A stretch of 64,000 bases of DNA from positions 57,628 to 121,627 of the forward strand of contig JADFZV010000005.1 in assembly GCA_015232335.1 (NCBI GenBank), written 5' to 3'. The position numbers and the translations under genes are program-made. Source of the DNA: Alphaproteobacteria bacterium (GTDB taxonomy: Bacteria; Pseudomonadota; Alphaproteobacteria; Rhodospirillales; WMHbin7). The notes beneath the pieces were generated by a model. The model saw only the letters and a program-made list of their open reading frames with translations, was not told the origin of the DNA and did not search any database. Positions within the stretch are counted from its first letter, which is position 1, and every line of letters begins with the position of its first letter. Positions 1-9,243 of the stretch are shown one piece after another.

Positions 1-763
1 GGCTCTCATCGTGCGCAGTATCAATCAACTCAAGCCCGAATCCCAAAAAGCGATCTGCATCAAGAAAGTCGATCAACGGGATGATCATGGAAGGCGAGGT
101 GGCGCTGTAAAACCAGGGAATATTATAATTTTGCAACAGCAACTCAATAAGCTGATAGTTTTTGTAGAAGTTCATATTGTCATCGAACTGGCTGGTCAGG
201 CCGACCATGTTTTTTACGATTTCGCGATTGACCATGGTCCATTTGATAATGCCCTGCTTTTCCAAATCAAGCTGGTTGTGCTGAAAATCAAAGCACCTGC
301 CATCGCTTGTGAAATATTCCCTTCTTCCGAAGTGCGTGAAATTCACGAACACAAAGTCGGGACGCAAAATGGGCACAGCCGCGCACAGCGTACGTGCGAT
401 ATAATCATTGGACTTGCCGCCAAATCCTAAGTTCCAGTTGGAGACGGGGACACTAAAGAAATCATGAAGCCGTTTGCACAGCATATGCGCAAATGTATCT
501 TCTTCATTCAGGCCAGAGCCCATCGCCCAACTGCAACCAATCGTTAGAACGCTTAACTTTCCAGGCTGGCTGAATTCGGCGCACCGATAGCCATGGGAAT
601 TCCATCGATAGATAACCGGATGATCCCACGCCTTTTTGACGGCATCGCTGGCAAATGAAAAACTGGCTCTTACTTCGGCATCGATAAAGGGCTCTTCGCG
701 AATGCCGTTACCAGCCTTGCGCGTCTTTGGAATGTCCGATTTTGAAACAAACTTATCAATCAC
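1..763 (-). CDS. SGNH/GDSL-hydrolase-like protein, 3' end outside window
   Basis: The reading frame is open from a GTG at 763 down to base 1, so the C-terminus is missing (about 254 residues are visible). The GTG follows a purine-rich GGGGACAGGA ribosome-binding region. The N-terminal part has LTIGCSWAMGSG, which resembles the nucleophile block of SGNH hydrolases (GDS replaced by GCS). About 40 residues later comes GFGGKSNDY, resembling the G...ND oxyanion blocks. The Asp-His block would lie outside the window. SGNH proteins in polysaccharide loci are often O-acetyl esterases or related enzymes, so a glycan-modifying role is inferred. It follows the GSCFA-sulfotransferase gene by 52 bases on the same strand and shares its lower GC. 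Confidence 0.7.
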   Translation of the reverse strand, partial: MIDKFVSKSDIPKTRKAGNGIREEPFIDAEVRASFSFASDAVKKAWDHPVIYRWNSHGYRCAEFSQPGKLSVLTIGCSWAMGSGLNEEDTFAHMLCKRLHDFFSVPVSNWNLGFGGKSNDYIARTLCAAVPILRPDFVFVNFTHFGRREYFTSDGRCFDFQHNQLDLEKQGIIKWTMVNREIVKNMVGLTSQFDDNMNFYKNYQLIELLLQNYNIPWFYSATSPSMIIPLIDFLDADRFLGFGLELIDTAHDES

Positions 764-815
764 CGTCCTGTCCCCGTCGCCTAAACCTCAAAATGCATCG
801 GCCATAACCAAGTCT

Positions 816-3218
816 TCAATCGATCCATCCGAAACGCTCACGCAGAGAGGCGGGCAAGCGCTCACGCATGCGTCTTTTCTGGTCGGAATTGAAAACTTCC
901 TTCCATTCATTGACCGAACCCTTTCGAAAATTCTTCTGCTGATCAGCCGGATATCTCTCAAAATGACGATCTATCGGACCCGATGGCAGATCAAATATGC
1001 CAACAAATCGATGCAGGAATTTTTTTGGATCGGCAACCATCTCCTCATGGGTTGTGAAGGTGATTTTGAAATCTGAAGTCAACTCCTGCTCGCGTTCCAC
1101 CCAAGCGGAAATCCAGTCGACCAAATCGGGATAGTAATAGTCAATCGCCCATTCCAAGCGGGCTTCAAGACTGGAATCAAGAAAACCATCTGGATACGGA
1201 TGGCGAAAAAGATGTCTTTCCAGAAGATGGGGGTCTCGTTCTCTGGTAACAACGAAATGCATCCAGGAAAGAGTTGACTGACGTGGGTCTCGCAAATGCA
1301 CTGGAAAACTCTTGAACCCGCCTTGACGCAAACAATCGATGTTGTGATCGCTGGGCCAAGTATGCAAGCGGCAAATTGCCCCCCCTCGCGTTGCCGGCTC
1401 AAACAAATAGGGAATGATCCATTCTTGGGGATAAGTTTCCGAGGTCGGATTGTAGTAGTCTTGAACGCCATAGGCGGCTGCAATCAAGCCGGAAAGGTAT
1501 TCGCTTGCACTTCGGAATTGGGCAATAAAAGCCATCGACGGCAATTTGTTGCGAATCGCCTCCAATTGGCGCTCGGATAGAGGAAGCCGCCCCTTTTCAT
1601 CCAAATGGGACTTGTTCTGAATCATTGCAGATCGGGCTGCGTGCAGACTGCCTTCCTCATTCTTACCTTGAATCGCGCAAACACGGCCCAAGAGAAAGTG
1701 TCCTAATGCGCTCTCTGGTTCCATAACTAGAAAAGAGCTGAGGAACCGGCTAGCTGCTTCGATTCTTCCGACGCGAATCGAATCTTGCGCACGAATATAT
1801 AGCGCATTTGCCACATGCCGCCGTTCGATCCATTCTACTTCTGTACTCTTAGCGATATGACCAATCTGGACCAGACAATCCGACGCCTTGAACAGGTCGC
1901 CATGAAGAAGATAAAGAATGATCGCCTTTCTCAGAACAGCAATCGCCTGCTCAATTTCGCCCTTGGCTAGATGCGCATCGCACATCATCCGATGCTGGGT
2001 TGCTGGCGTGAATTGCGAAACATGCCAAGCATCGGCAGGATCGAGAACCGTCAGGCCGCAATGGTCGAGCAAGCGGGTGCGCATGGCGTAAAAGGAAGGA
2101 CGCTCAGCTTCCGCCAAACGGTCGGTAGCCTGATCCATGGCTTCGACAAGGCGCGCTCCCGTGGATTGGTAAGAGGGGCATATTTCGCCCAAAGACAACT
2201 CGTCCTCATCCAAGCGTACATTGATTTCATCGATTAGCCTTGAATTTCCAGGCGACATACCGCCGGAAAGCCAGTTCTGAATCCGCTCTTCTGACAGAAA
2301 GAGACGCTCAAGATTGAGCAAGCGATCCATGACAGGTGCGTTTGCCAGAGCTTCAAGAAAGCGTTTGGCAATATATTTCGGCGTATGATCCTGTTCGATA
2401 TGCTGGAAATCGTAGTGCGAGATGCTCTCGAACAGGCGAAGTTCGTCCATGATGATTTCGTAGGAAGGAAAGTAAATGATATTTCCAGCGCCAACTTCGC
2501 GCATAAAGGTATCAATAGCAACGCGAACAATTGCCTTGCTCAGCGTGTTATCGCTGAACGTATCGCTGCCTGGCAGATCAATGTGGAAGAGGTAACGCTG
2601 AGGAGACAGCGTTATCACGAGATTAAAGGGCTTCCCTTCACGAATTTTGACGAAGTTATTGTAGATGGCATGCAGATTGGCAACGCAGGCGTCAACCGTC
2701 TGCATTTCAGAATACCACTCGTCCTTGGGAATGGAAAAAACAGAGTTGATTAACCTGTCGTTGCTTTTGAACCTGACAAGGCGCGCTGTTCCCAAAGTCA
2801 CGATCAGCGTTTCCGCCTCTTGAATCTTCTGTCGACACAGTGCGGAAAGGTCATCAAGCCTTTTTAGGGTTCTGGATACCGCATTGTCTCCGTAGACGCG
2901 GCGCTTGAAGTAGTAACCAAAGGGATAGATATCGTCGCTACGCCCATCAAATTTGTATAAATCATCCTCGCAATGCGGGGTCTGAGTGGCAATACGCTCG
3001 ATGACCTCGGCGATGGAAGCCGGTGAGAAGCGCGCGGAAATATCCCGCTCAAACCAGAATTCAAAGCCATAGGGGGCGAGTGATGTTTTGAGGTTTTGCG
3101 CAAAACAGCTTCCAAATCCAACAAATGCGTTCTTAAAGCCCGTGACGACAGGACGTTTGGGAACATGGATTTTTGGGCTGTCTAAACGCTGTGCGGTTTG
3201 CAGAAAATCGCCTGTCAT
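816..3218 (-). CDS. GSCFA domain - TPR-like - sulfotransferase-like fusion protein (800 aa)
   Basis: Three regions can be seen. Residues about 20-300 form a GSCFA domain (FGSCFAQNL, then HYDFQHIEQDHTP), a family found near surface-polysaccharide genes and thought to be hydrolase-like. Residues about 380-545 are helical and TPR-like. Residues about 562-800 look like a PAPS-dependent sulfotransferase: FRSASEYL sits where the 5'-phosphosulfate loop is expected, RDPRQSTLS matches the 3'-phosphate-binding RDPRxxxxS motif, and FRKGSVNEWKEVF matches the C-terminal RKGxxGDWK motif. Sulfation of a glycan or a linked acceptor is inferred. The 5' loop is degenerate, so activity is not certain. It lies 9 bases downstream of a second GSCFA gene, and their GSCFA regions are clearly paralogous. 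Confidence 0.8.
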   Translation of the reverse strand: MTGDFLQTAQRLDSPKIHVPKRPVVTGFKNAFVGFGSCFAQNLKTSLAPYGFEFWFERDISARFSPASIAEVIERIATQTPHCEDDLYKFDGRSDDIYPFGYYFKRRVYGDNAVSRTLKRLDDLSALCRQKIQEAETLIVTLGTARLVRFKSNDRLINSVFSIPKDEWYSEMQTVDACVANLHAIYNNFVKIREGKPFNLVITLSPQRYLFHIDLPGSDTFSDNTLSKAIVRVAIDTFMREVGAGNIIYFPSYEIIMDELRLFESISHYDFQHIEQDHTPKYIAKRFLEALANAPVMDRLLNLERLFLSEERIQNWLSGGMSPGNSRLIDEINVRLDEDELSLGEICPSYQSTGARLVEAMDQATDRLAEAERPSFYAMRTRLLDHCGLTVLDPADAWHVSQFTPATQHRMMCDAHLAKGEIEQAIAVLRKAIILYLLHGDLFKASDCLVQIGHIAKSTEVEWIERRHVANALYIRAQDSIRVGRIEAASRFLSSFLVMEPESALGHFLLGRVCAIQGKNEEGSLHAARSAMIQNKSHLDEKGRLPLSERQLEAIRNKLPSMAFIAQFRSASEYLSGLIAAAYGVQDYYNPTSETYPQEWIIPYLFEPATRGGAICRLHTWPSDHNIDCLRQGGFKSFPVHLRDPRQSTLSWMHFVVTRERDPHLLERHLFRHPYPDGFLDSSLEARLEWAIDYYYPDLVDWISAWVEREQELTSDFKITFTTHEEMVADPKKFLHRFVGIFDLPSGPIDRHFERYPADQQKNFRKGSVNEWKEVFNSDQKRRMRERLPASLRERFGWID

Positions 3219-3227
3219 CTTGTTTTC

Positions 3228-4553
3228 CTATGAAAGGCTCATGACGCCCTGCGCCGCCAGTTCCAGAAGCTTGGCCTTGGCAGGATCATCTTCATGGTGT
3301 GCTTCAATCATGGCAAAGTAGAGGTTCGAGACGATTTCACTGAACTCGGGCGATGCCTGCCCTGCTGAGGCCGCGCTTTCACAAACACGCCTTAGAATGG
3401 CCTTAAGGCCCGCAATCTGTCCCGGCGCCGAGGGCGGCGGTGCGGCGCGCAGCTTTTGGGCTAGCTCGGAGAGAATTTTCAAGATTCTGGGATCATCGCC
3501 GCGTATGGCTTCGTCCATCATCTCGCCGATCGTGCCGTTTGTCGCATTGACCAGTTCCACCAGGGGAAATTGCGCTAGCAGATTTTCCGAACAATAGGCC
3601 TTGAGAAAGCGCTTCACGACATACTGAGGTGTGTGCGTCTGCTCGATATGCGTGAAATCATAATGCGACATCGGCTCGAAAGACCTCAGCCCCTCCATGA
3701 CCATCTCGAACGAGGGAAAATAAAGGGAATCGCAATCAGGAAACTGGCTTTGAAACTGATGGATGGCGACGCGCAGGATTGATTTACTTAGCACATTGTC
3801 GACGAATGGATTGCCATCAACACCCGGTGTGCGCAGACCGAAGACGTAGCGCTGGGGCGAAATCGTCAGAATAATCTTTACTGGTTCCCCGTTTCTTATG
3901 ACGCCAATCGCATCAACAATGCGCTTCAAGTTGCGGACGTTGTCATCCATCGACAGCAGATCGGAATACCACTGGTCAACAGGGAGTCCCAAAACCGTAT
4001 GAATAAGATCGCTGTTTGAGCGCATTCTAACAACGCGCGACGTTCCCAGAGTAATTACGATAAATTTTGCCCGCCGCACTTGGGCATGACACTCTGCCTC
4101 AACCTCGGCTATTTTATTCCTAACCTGGTCAACAGCATCCGCTCCAAAGAAACGTCTTTTGAAAAAATAGCGATAGGCGTAAATCTCTTGCTCGGAAAAA
4201 TAATATAGCCCATCGCCAACATTCCGCTCCGGCAAACGCCCTGAAACCCGTTCGAGAGCGTCGGCAATCGATTCCGTACTGTAATGCGCACAGATATCGC
4301 CATTGAACCAAAAGCGAAAGCCATAGGGCTCGATTGCCCGCTTCAGATTGAGGGCAAAGCACGAGCCGAAACTAGCGAAGCGCCCGCTGAAATCGGAAAG
4401 CAGCGGCTGCTTCTCAGGCGTAATGTCTGGATGCTTTAACCAACGCGCCGTCGGAAAGAACGCCACCGGCGGCTTGCGACTCGCCGCCCCTCCCAATTCA
4501 ATGAACCGGTTGGCGGGTTCCTCTTGCTGCGAAACGGTCTTTGCTTCCGGCAT
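3228..4553 (-). CDS. GSCFA domain protein (441 aa)
   Basis: The GSCFA signature FASFGSCFALNL lies at about residues 60-71, followed by the conserved HYDFTHIEQTHTP and KRFLKAY stretch near residue 300. The same blocks occur in the next gene downstream (HYDFQHIEQDHTP), so the two are paralogues. This copy lacks the sulfotransferase region and ends in a short helical tail. The family is uncharacterised, and its position beside SGNH-like and sulfotransferase-like genes suggests glycan modification. The start is the ATG at 4553; only a weak, distant GAGG precedes it. The stretch 4554-4662 separates it from the dehydrogenase gene upstream. Confidence 0.78.
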   Translation of the reverse strand: MPEAKTVSQQEEPANRFIELGGAASRKPPVAFFPTARWLKHPDITPEKQPLLSDFSGRFASFGSCFALNLKRAIEPYGFRFWFNGDICAHYSTESIADALERVSGRLPERNVGDGLYYFSEQEIYAYRYFFKRRFFGADAVDQVRNKIAEVEAECHAQVRRAKFIVITLGTSRVVRMRSNSDLIHTVLGLPVDQWYSDLLSMDDNVRNLKRIVDAIGVIRNGEPVKIILTISPQRYVFGLRTPGVDGNPFVDNVLSKSILRVAIHQFQSQFPDCDSLYFPSFEMVMEGLRSFEPMSHYDFTHIEQTHTPQYVVKRFLKAYCSENLLAQFPLVELVNATNGTIGEMMDEAIRGDDPRILKILSELAQKLRAAPPPSAPGQIAGLKAILRRVCESAASAGQASPEFSEIVSNLYFAMIEAHHEDDPAKAKLLELAAQGVMSLS

Positions 4554-4662
4554 GAGCGCGCTGATTACCTCGGAAATGGTGGTAAATCTGCCAAACCACC
4601 CGGTTAATCCTACATCTTGATCAGCAGAACGTAAAGCGAAGCACTTCCAAGTTTTGAGAAGG

Positions 4663-5715
4663 TCAGGCTTTTGTCAGACGAAGTCCCATATCGATGATAG
4701 GCCTGCCCACCTTTCCCTGTTCAAGATCGTCCAAGGCTTGATTGATCTCATGAAGCGGATAGGCCTTGGCCTTCAGCAGCCCCGATTGGATGACGCCAGC
4801 CTTCAGCAATTCGGCATAGCGGGCCATATCGCGGTCGGGCAGGCTGTCGCCCCCCCAGCAGCCGAGAAGCCGTTTTCCCTGATTAAGCTGGCGTGGATCG
4901 ACCCTGAAGGTGGCATCCGCCGGAGCGTTGCCAACGACGACGACGCGCCCCCCTCGCGGGCGCACCCATTCCAAAGCGGATTCCATCACGGCTACGGATC
5001 CCGTAGCCTCGATAACGGCATCAAGCCCGCCAGGAACCAGTGCCTTGATTAATTTTGCAAGGTCACCATCCGCCGGGTTCAACATATGGCTGGCCCCGGC
5101 CGCGGCTGCAAATTTCAAGCGCTCGGGATTGCGGTCGATGGCAATGACCGGGGCACAGCCCTCGGCCACAGCCGCAACAATGGCGCACAAGCCGACGCCG
5201 CCGATGCCCACCACGGCGAAGCTTTGCCCGGTCCGGGCTTCGGCTGTATTGAGAACGGCGCCAAACCCAGTGGGTGCCGCACAGCCCAAAAGAACCGCCG
5301 CATGGGGGTCAACCCCGTCTGGCAAGGAAACCAGGCGGTTCTCGCTGACTACGGCATGGCGTTGAAAGGTGGTGACCCCCCCCGCATTTACCTTACGGCC
5401 TTGCCAGTCATAGACGGTCCCCGGCACATCGGCTCCCACACCTTTGATCCAGCCCAGAATTACCTGATCGCCGACCCTGACCTTGGAAACGCCCTCGCCT
5501 GTCTCAAGCACACGACCAACACCTTCATGCCCCAAACAATGGGGAACAAAAGGGTCCGGGCCACGGCGCCCGCGCGCCTCCAAAATCTGCGTATGGCACA
5601 CACCGCTGTGCGATATCTCGACCAGAACCTGCCCTGATTTCAAGGCAGGAATGCCGATCTCCACCAACTGCAAGGGCGCGTTCAATTCGACAAGAAGGGC
5701 GGCCTCAGTCTTCAT
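4663..5715 (-). CDS. Zinc-type MDR alcohol dehydrogenase family protein
   Basis: A medium-chain dehydrogenase/reductase of about 350 residues. The catalytic zinc ligands are visible as GVCHTQ (Cys) and GHEGVG (His-Glu), with a third Cys in LLGCAAPTGFGA. The NAD(P)-binding Rossmann motif is GIGGVGLCAIV. The lobe that normally carries four cysteines for the structural zinc is replaced by a stretch with no cysteine (around GADVPGTVYDW), so that zinc is probably absent. The ATG at 5715 is preferred to the TTG at 5724 because AGGGAG lies nine bases upstream of the ATG. It follows the 503-aa gene by 13 bases in the same direction. Oxidation or reduction of a sugar or polyol intermediate is an inference from context. 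Confidence 0.85.
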   Translation of the reverse strand: MKTEAALLVELNAPLQLVEIGIPALKSGQVLVEISHSGVCHTQILEARGRRGPDPFVPHCLGHEGVGRVLETGEGVSKVRVGDQVILGWIKGVGADVPGTVYDWQGRKVNAGGVTTFQRHAVVSENRLVSLPDGVDPHAAVLLGCAAPTGFGAVLNTAEARTGQSFAVVGIGGVGLCAIVAAVAEGCAPVIAIDRNPERLKFAAAAGASHMLNPADGDLAKLIKALVPGGLDAVIEATGSVAVMESALEWVRPRGGRVVVVGNAPADATFRVDPRQLNQGKRLLGCWGGDSLPDRDMARYAELLKAGVIQSGLLKAKAYPLHEINQALDDLEQGKVGRPIIDMGLRLTKA

Positions 5716-5728
5716 ATGCAGCAACTCC

Positions 5729-7240
5729 CTATTCCGCCTGCGCGGTGTCCGACTTGAAATCCTCGATCATCAAATCCAGCGCTTCGCGATTGCGCCCCAT
5801 GGCCCGATAAGCCCTGGCCAGATATTCGCTTAGCAGGCGATGATTAAACCCCTTTGCTTTCAACTCTTCAAGATTGGCCGCCGCCTCTTCGTACTGCTCC
5901 AGCGAGACCTGAACCATGCCAAGGCGCAGGCGAGCCTGCTGCCACAGAAAAGAAGATTGGGAAAGCTGCTTGTAGATTTCAAGCGCCTCCAACTGGCGAT
6001 CCGAACGAAAGAGCGCATCGGCCCGCATCATGTAAACGTGGGGAGCTCGTTCATTGTCAAGCGAAAAGCCCTCAGACATCTCGACGACGGCGGGATAGTT
6101 GCAGCGGGAAAAGGCTGTTTGTACGCGCCACCTTTGAACGTCGCTCTTCGAAACATCCTCGAAATGGTCGAGAAGCTTATCGACCAGCGTTGTGCGACCG
6201 GACAAGGTGAATAATTCGATTGCTTCTCCCGGGTCGATCTTGGCGGGCGGAAACGCATCTAGCTGTTTGTATCTTGAAACCTCCTCGGCCTGCTCGGCCA
6301 TCGACGTCTCTAGACGCTGAAATGCAGACTCTATCGCAGGCAGTGTATCATCGCCCCAGGCCAATTGCTGATGCGGGCCTGCAAAGCAAAAATCCTTCTT
6401 CCTGCCAAGCGCCAGATCGGCGTGCATTTCCGGGCGCTTTCCCGTCCGCTTGTCGGGACGCAGCTTGAAAAAGCTGACATAGGCCGTTCTAGGATTCAAC
6501 ACGCACAGCTCGGCCGGGCCGTTGGCGACGAACAGGTTGAGATCGCAAACTTCGTAGAGGGCGGCTCGCAGTTCGATGTTGACCGTCACTTCCGAACATT
6601 GCAGCAGGCCGTCGAAGGCGGAATCAGGAGCGGCGAATATCTTGTCGGTATCGCGAAGGATAATCGGGCAATATTTTACAGGGTCAAGCGCTCTGGCAAA
6701 GCTCAACCAGTTTTCCAAGCTACTGTTTCGTTCTGCCTCGAAATCCGTCTCGCGCAGCGTGATGGAAACCGTGCGCCTCCCCTTGGCCCTGGGCTCGACC
6801 CAGCGGCGCATCCAGGCCAAAGCCGTCTGATGCGGCACAAGTCCAGGAATTTCTTTGCCGCGAAGACTTTCCAAAATGACATCCGACCATTCAAAGCAGG
6901 ATACCGGTTCTTCCATCGTGTGGCCGCGGGGGAAAACAGCATCGGCGCCCGACATGATCCGTGCAGCCACGTCTCGGGTTATGCCGCTGGCTATTGTGGT
7001 AACGCTGGGCATCAGGGCAAGAAGCGGCATCATGATATTGCGAAGGCGCCAGTTTCTCTTGGACTCCTCGAACGGATCGTCTTTACGAAATCCGTGTCCT
7101 TCGGCCAACACGATATAGGCCGCGATGGCGTCACATCCTTCCTCGCGCCTGGCCAGCTCTGCCATACAGACGAATTTGGTGATGTCAAAACAGTTCGGAT
7201 TGACTTCAAGGTCGTAGAAGGCGTGCAACAGCTTGGTCAT
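5729..7240 (-). CDS. Unrecognised glycan-locus protein with C-terminal TPRs (503 aa)
   Basis: I do not recognise the family. Residues 1-320 share many blocks with the product at 15194-16576: AFYDLxxNPxxFD at the start, WRLRNIMMPLLALMP, RAKGRRTVSITLR, RNSSLENW, then DTD and NGPAELCVL, and finally a CFAGPHQQLAW block. The alternation of strand-like and Gly/Pro-rich segments recalls a GT-B glycosyltransferase, which is inference only. Residues about 355-500 are helical TPR-like repeats, absent from the paralogue. It is transcribed with the MDR dehydrogenase and GSCFA genes. The ATG at 7240 gives MTKLLHAFYDL, which aligns with the internal MERTLTAFYDL of the paralogue and supports this start. Confidence 0.72.
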   Translation of the reverse strand: MTKLLHAFYDLEVNPNCFDITKFVCMAELARREEGCDAIAAYIVLAEGHGFRKDDPFEESKRNWRLRNIMMPLLALMPSVTTIASGITRDVAARIMSGADAVFPRGHTMEEPVSCFEWSDVILESLRGKEIPGLVPHQTALAWMRRWVEPRAKGRRTVSITLRETDFEAERNSSLENWLSFARALDPVKYCPIILRDTDKIFAAPDSAFDGLLQCSEVTVNIELRAALYEVCDLNLFVANGPAELCVLNPRTAYVSFFKLRPDKRTGKRPEMHADLALGRKKDFCFAGPHQQLAWGDDTLPAIESAFQRLETSMAEQAEEVSRYKQLDAFPPAKIDPGEAIELFTLSGRTTLVDKLLDHFEDVSKSDVQRWRVQTAFSRCNYPAVVEMSEGFSLDNERAPHVYMMRADALFRSDRQLEALEIYKQLSQSSFLWQQARLRLGMVQVSLEQYEEAAANLEELKAKGFNHRLLSEYLARAYRAMGRNREALDLMIEDFKSDTAQAE

Positions 7241-7360
7241 ACGGGAATGTTAGTCGATTTTTTCCCCTCTCTCAACCGGTGAGCTGGCGAAGACGTGGTC
7301 GCGAATGGCTTTTCGCCGCATCCTGGGTTATATTTGCCCCGATGATGATGGAGAAGCGAC

Positions 7361-8239
7361 TTGGCCCGCTGCCTGGTGATAGGTGTTGATTCCGCCCTGG
7401 GCGCCCCACTTTTTCGCCGAATTGAGGGCGAGGGCCATCCAGTTTTTGGCACGACTCGGCGAACCGGCCCCCGTTCGCAAAACAGCTTTTTCCTCGACCT
7501 CTCTTTACCTCCCGAGAACTGGCCCAGCTTTCCCCAGATTGAAACGGCTTGGCTGATGGCCGGGTGGACCTTGCAGGCCGACTGCAAAGCCGACCCCTCT
7601 GGCGCACACCTGGTCAATGTCGAACGACTGCTGCAACTGGCCAGAATTCTTGCCCAGAGCGGGGCGCGCCTCATCTTTCCCTCGACCAGCCTTGTTTTCG
7701 ACGGTCAAAGCCCTGCCCCCGGCCCCGATACACCGACATCGCCGCAAGGTGCTTATGCGAGCCAGAAAACAGAGGTCGAGCGCGCCCTGCTTGAATTGCC
7801 AGGCCAATCCTGCGCCATTTTGCGCCTGGGCAAGGTGCTGACGCCCGATCTTCCCTTGCTTGATAGCTGGAAAGCAGCTCTTCTGGCCGATCAGCCCATC
7901 GAACCCTTCGCCGACCTGTTCATCGCCCCACTTGATCAAGCAAGTGCCGTCGAAGCTCTTTTCCGTCTCGGAATGTGCAAGAAAACTGGCATTTTTCAGT
8001 TCTGCGCCCATGATCAGATCAGCTATGCCGACATAGCCATGCGCCTGACCCGGCTTCTTGGCAAAGACCCCAGTCTTGTCAAACCCGTCTTGCAGCGGGA
8101 GAAAATGAAGGATTCTCCACCGCCCGCTCCCTTTGCGACCTTGGAAACAGGGGGCACCGAACGTGTTCTGGACATGAAGGCGCCGTCAGCGTTGGATGTT
8201 GTCGACAGCGTCCTCTGCTCGTTTCTGAAAATGGATTAA
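7361..8239 (+). CDS. RmlD-like NAD(P)-dependent sugar nucleotide reductase (292 aa)
   Basis: An SDR-fold protein of the RmlD/dTDP-4-dehydrorhamnose reductase type. The N-terminus CLVIGVDSALG is a variant of the glycine-rich nucleotide loop. It is followed by FPSTSLVFDGQ (catalytic Ser region) and the active-site pair YASQK (YxxxK). The start is TTG at 7361: GGAGAAG lies five bases upstream, and the nearby ATG codons at 7342-7350 are out of frame. It is alone on the plus strand between two minus-strand runs, and its end overlaps the convergent kinase gene by four bases. The substrate is unknown; reduction of a 4-keto sugar nucleotide would fit the family. Confidence 0.78.
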   Translation: MARCLVIGVDSALGAPLFRRIEGEGHPVFGTTRRTGPRSQNSFFLDLSLPPENWPSFPQIETAWLMAGWTLQADCKADPSGAHLVNVERLLQLARILAQSGARLIFPSTSLVFDGQSPAPGPDTPTSPQGAYASQKTEVERALLELPGQSCAILRLGKVLTPDLPLLDSWKAALLADQPIEPFADLFIAPLDQASAVEALFRLGMCKKTGIFQFCAHDQISYADIAMRLTRLLGKDPSLVKPVLQREKMKDSPPPAPFATLETGGTERVLDMKAPSALDVVDSVLCSFLKMD

Positions 8240-9243
8240 AGAGCCATCTTCCGGGCGGCGTTGATCAGGCATCGTGCCTTGCGCAACTGGCCATCCAGAA
8301 TCTCCGCCTGATTTCCTGTCCAGCCCGCCCTAAGACGCGCCTCCCAACGCTTGGGCAGAAATTCGTTCAAGACGATGAAGGCCCAGCGCAGAAGATAGAG
8401 CGGGCGGCAACGCGCCAGACGAAAGGCAAAATCCGAATCCTCGGAATAAATGGGCAGCAAAATATCTTCCAAGGCCTTGCGCTGACGGCAGGTCAGATTC
8501 ATTCCCGGATGCCAGACCGTCTCGGCCACCAGCTTGACCGGGTCATCCCAGCCAAAATATTCGAAATCGAGAAAAACCACGCGGCCATCGGGGCAACGAA
8601 GCGCATTATGCAGGCTGAAATCCGAAGGGCTGAGGGTCGCCAATCCCTTCCTGGCCTGATTTCCCTGCAAGCCATCGCGTTTTACCAGCCTAGCATGGCG
8701 CTTTAACAGGCCTTCCAGCAGGGGAGCGATGGATTTTTCCAAGTAGGGCTGAAGGGAAGGCAGCCCCTCCTCCCGAAGCTTGGAAAGCCGGGCTTGAAGT
8801 TGATCGATCAAGGCACTTTCCTGAAGACAATTCTCGGCGGCTGGCCCCAATTCATGGGCCTCAACAAGGCGGCTCAGCTTATGCAGGCGTTTAAGAAAGG
8901 CCGCAGCAGCTTTGATATCCGTCATGCCCACCCGCAAGGGCCGAACGCCGGAAACATGCTCTAGCAACAAGAACCCGTTTTCGGCATCGCTTGCCAGCAG
9001 CCTGGGAACCGAGGCCTCGCCCTGCTTGGCAAGAAAGGAAAGCGTTGAGGTCTCGCGCCTGAAGCGCTCGCTCTCAGAGCCATCGGTTTGCGGATAGGTC
9101 TTCAAGACTGCCCGCTGCCCCTGGGCCGAGGTAACGACAAAAAGCCGGTTATTCCCCCCGCCGGTAAGGGTCTCGCAATGCCAGCCCCCCCCCAGATTGC
9201 AGGTCAGAAATTGACGAGCCGCTTCGGGCAAGTGCGACGTCAT
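8236..9243 (-). CDS. Aminoglycoside phosphotransferase/choline kinase-fold protein
   Basis: A kinase-like protein of about 335 residues. LTGGGNNRLFVV is the nucleotide-binding loop, RAVLKTYP carries the ATP-binding Lys, SPSDFSLHNAL stands where the HxDxxxxN catalytic loop is usual (the His is replaced), and VFLDFEYFGWDDP supplies the metal-binding Asp. The ATG at 9243 overlaps the stop of the methyltransferase gene as ATGA, which makes it a better start than codons up to 9276. In polysaccharide loci this fold often phosphorylates sugars, choline or ethanolamine-type alcohols, but the substrate is not visible here. It probably forms one operon with the methyltransferase and transketolase genes upstream. 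Confidence 0.78.
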   Translation of the reverse strand: MTSHLPEAARQFLTCNLGGGWHCETLTGGGNNRLFVVTSAQGQRAVLKTYPQTDGSESERFRRETSTLSFLAKQGEASVPRLLASDAENGFLLLEHVSGVRPLRVGMTDIKAAAAFLKRLHKLSRLVEAHELGPAAENCLQESALIDQLQARLSKLREEGLPSLQPYLEKSIAPLLEGLLKRHARLVKRDGLQGNQARKGLATLSPSDFSLHNALRCPDGRVVFLDFEYFGWDDPVKLVAETVWHPGMNLTCRQRKALEDILLPIYSEDSDFAFRLARCRPLYLLRWAFIVLNEFLPKRWEARLRAGWTGNQAEILDGQLRKARCLINAARKMAL

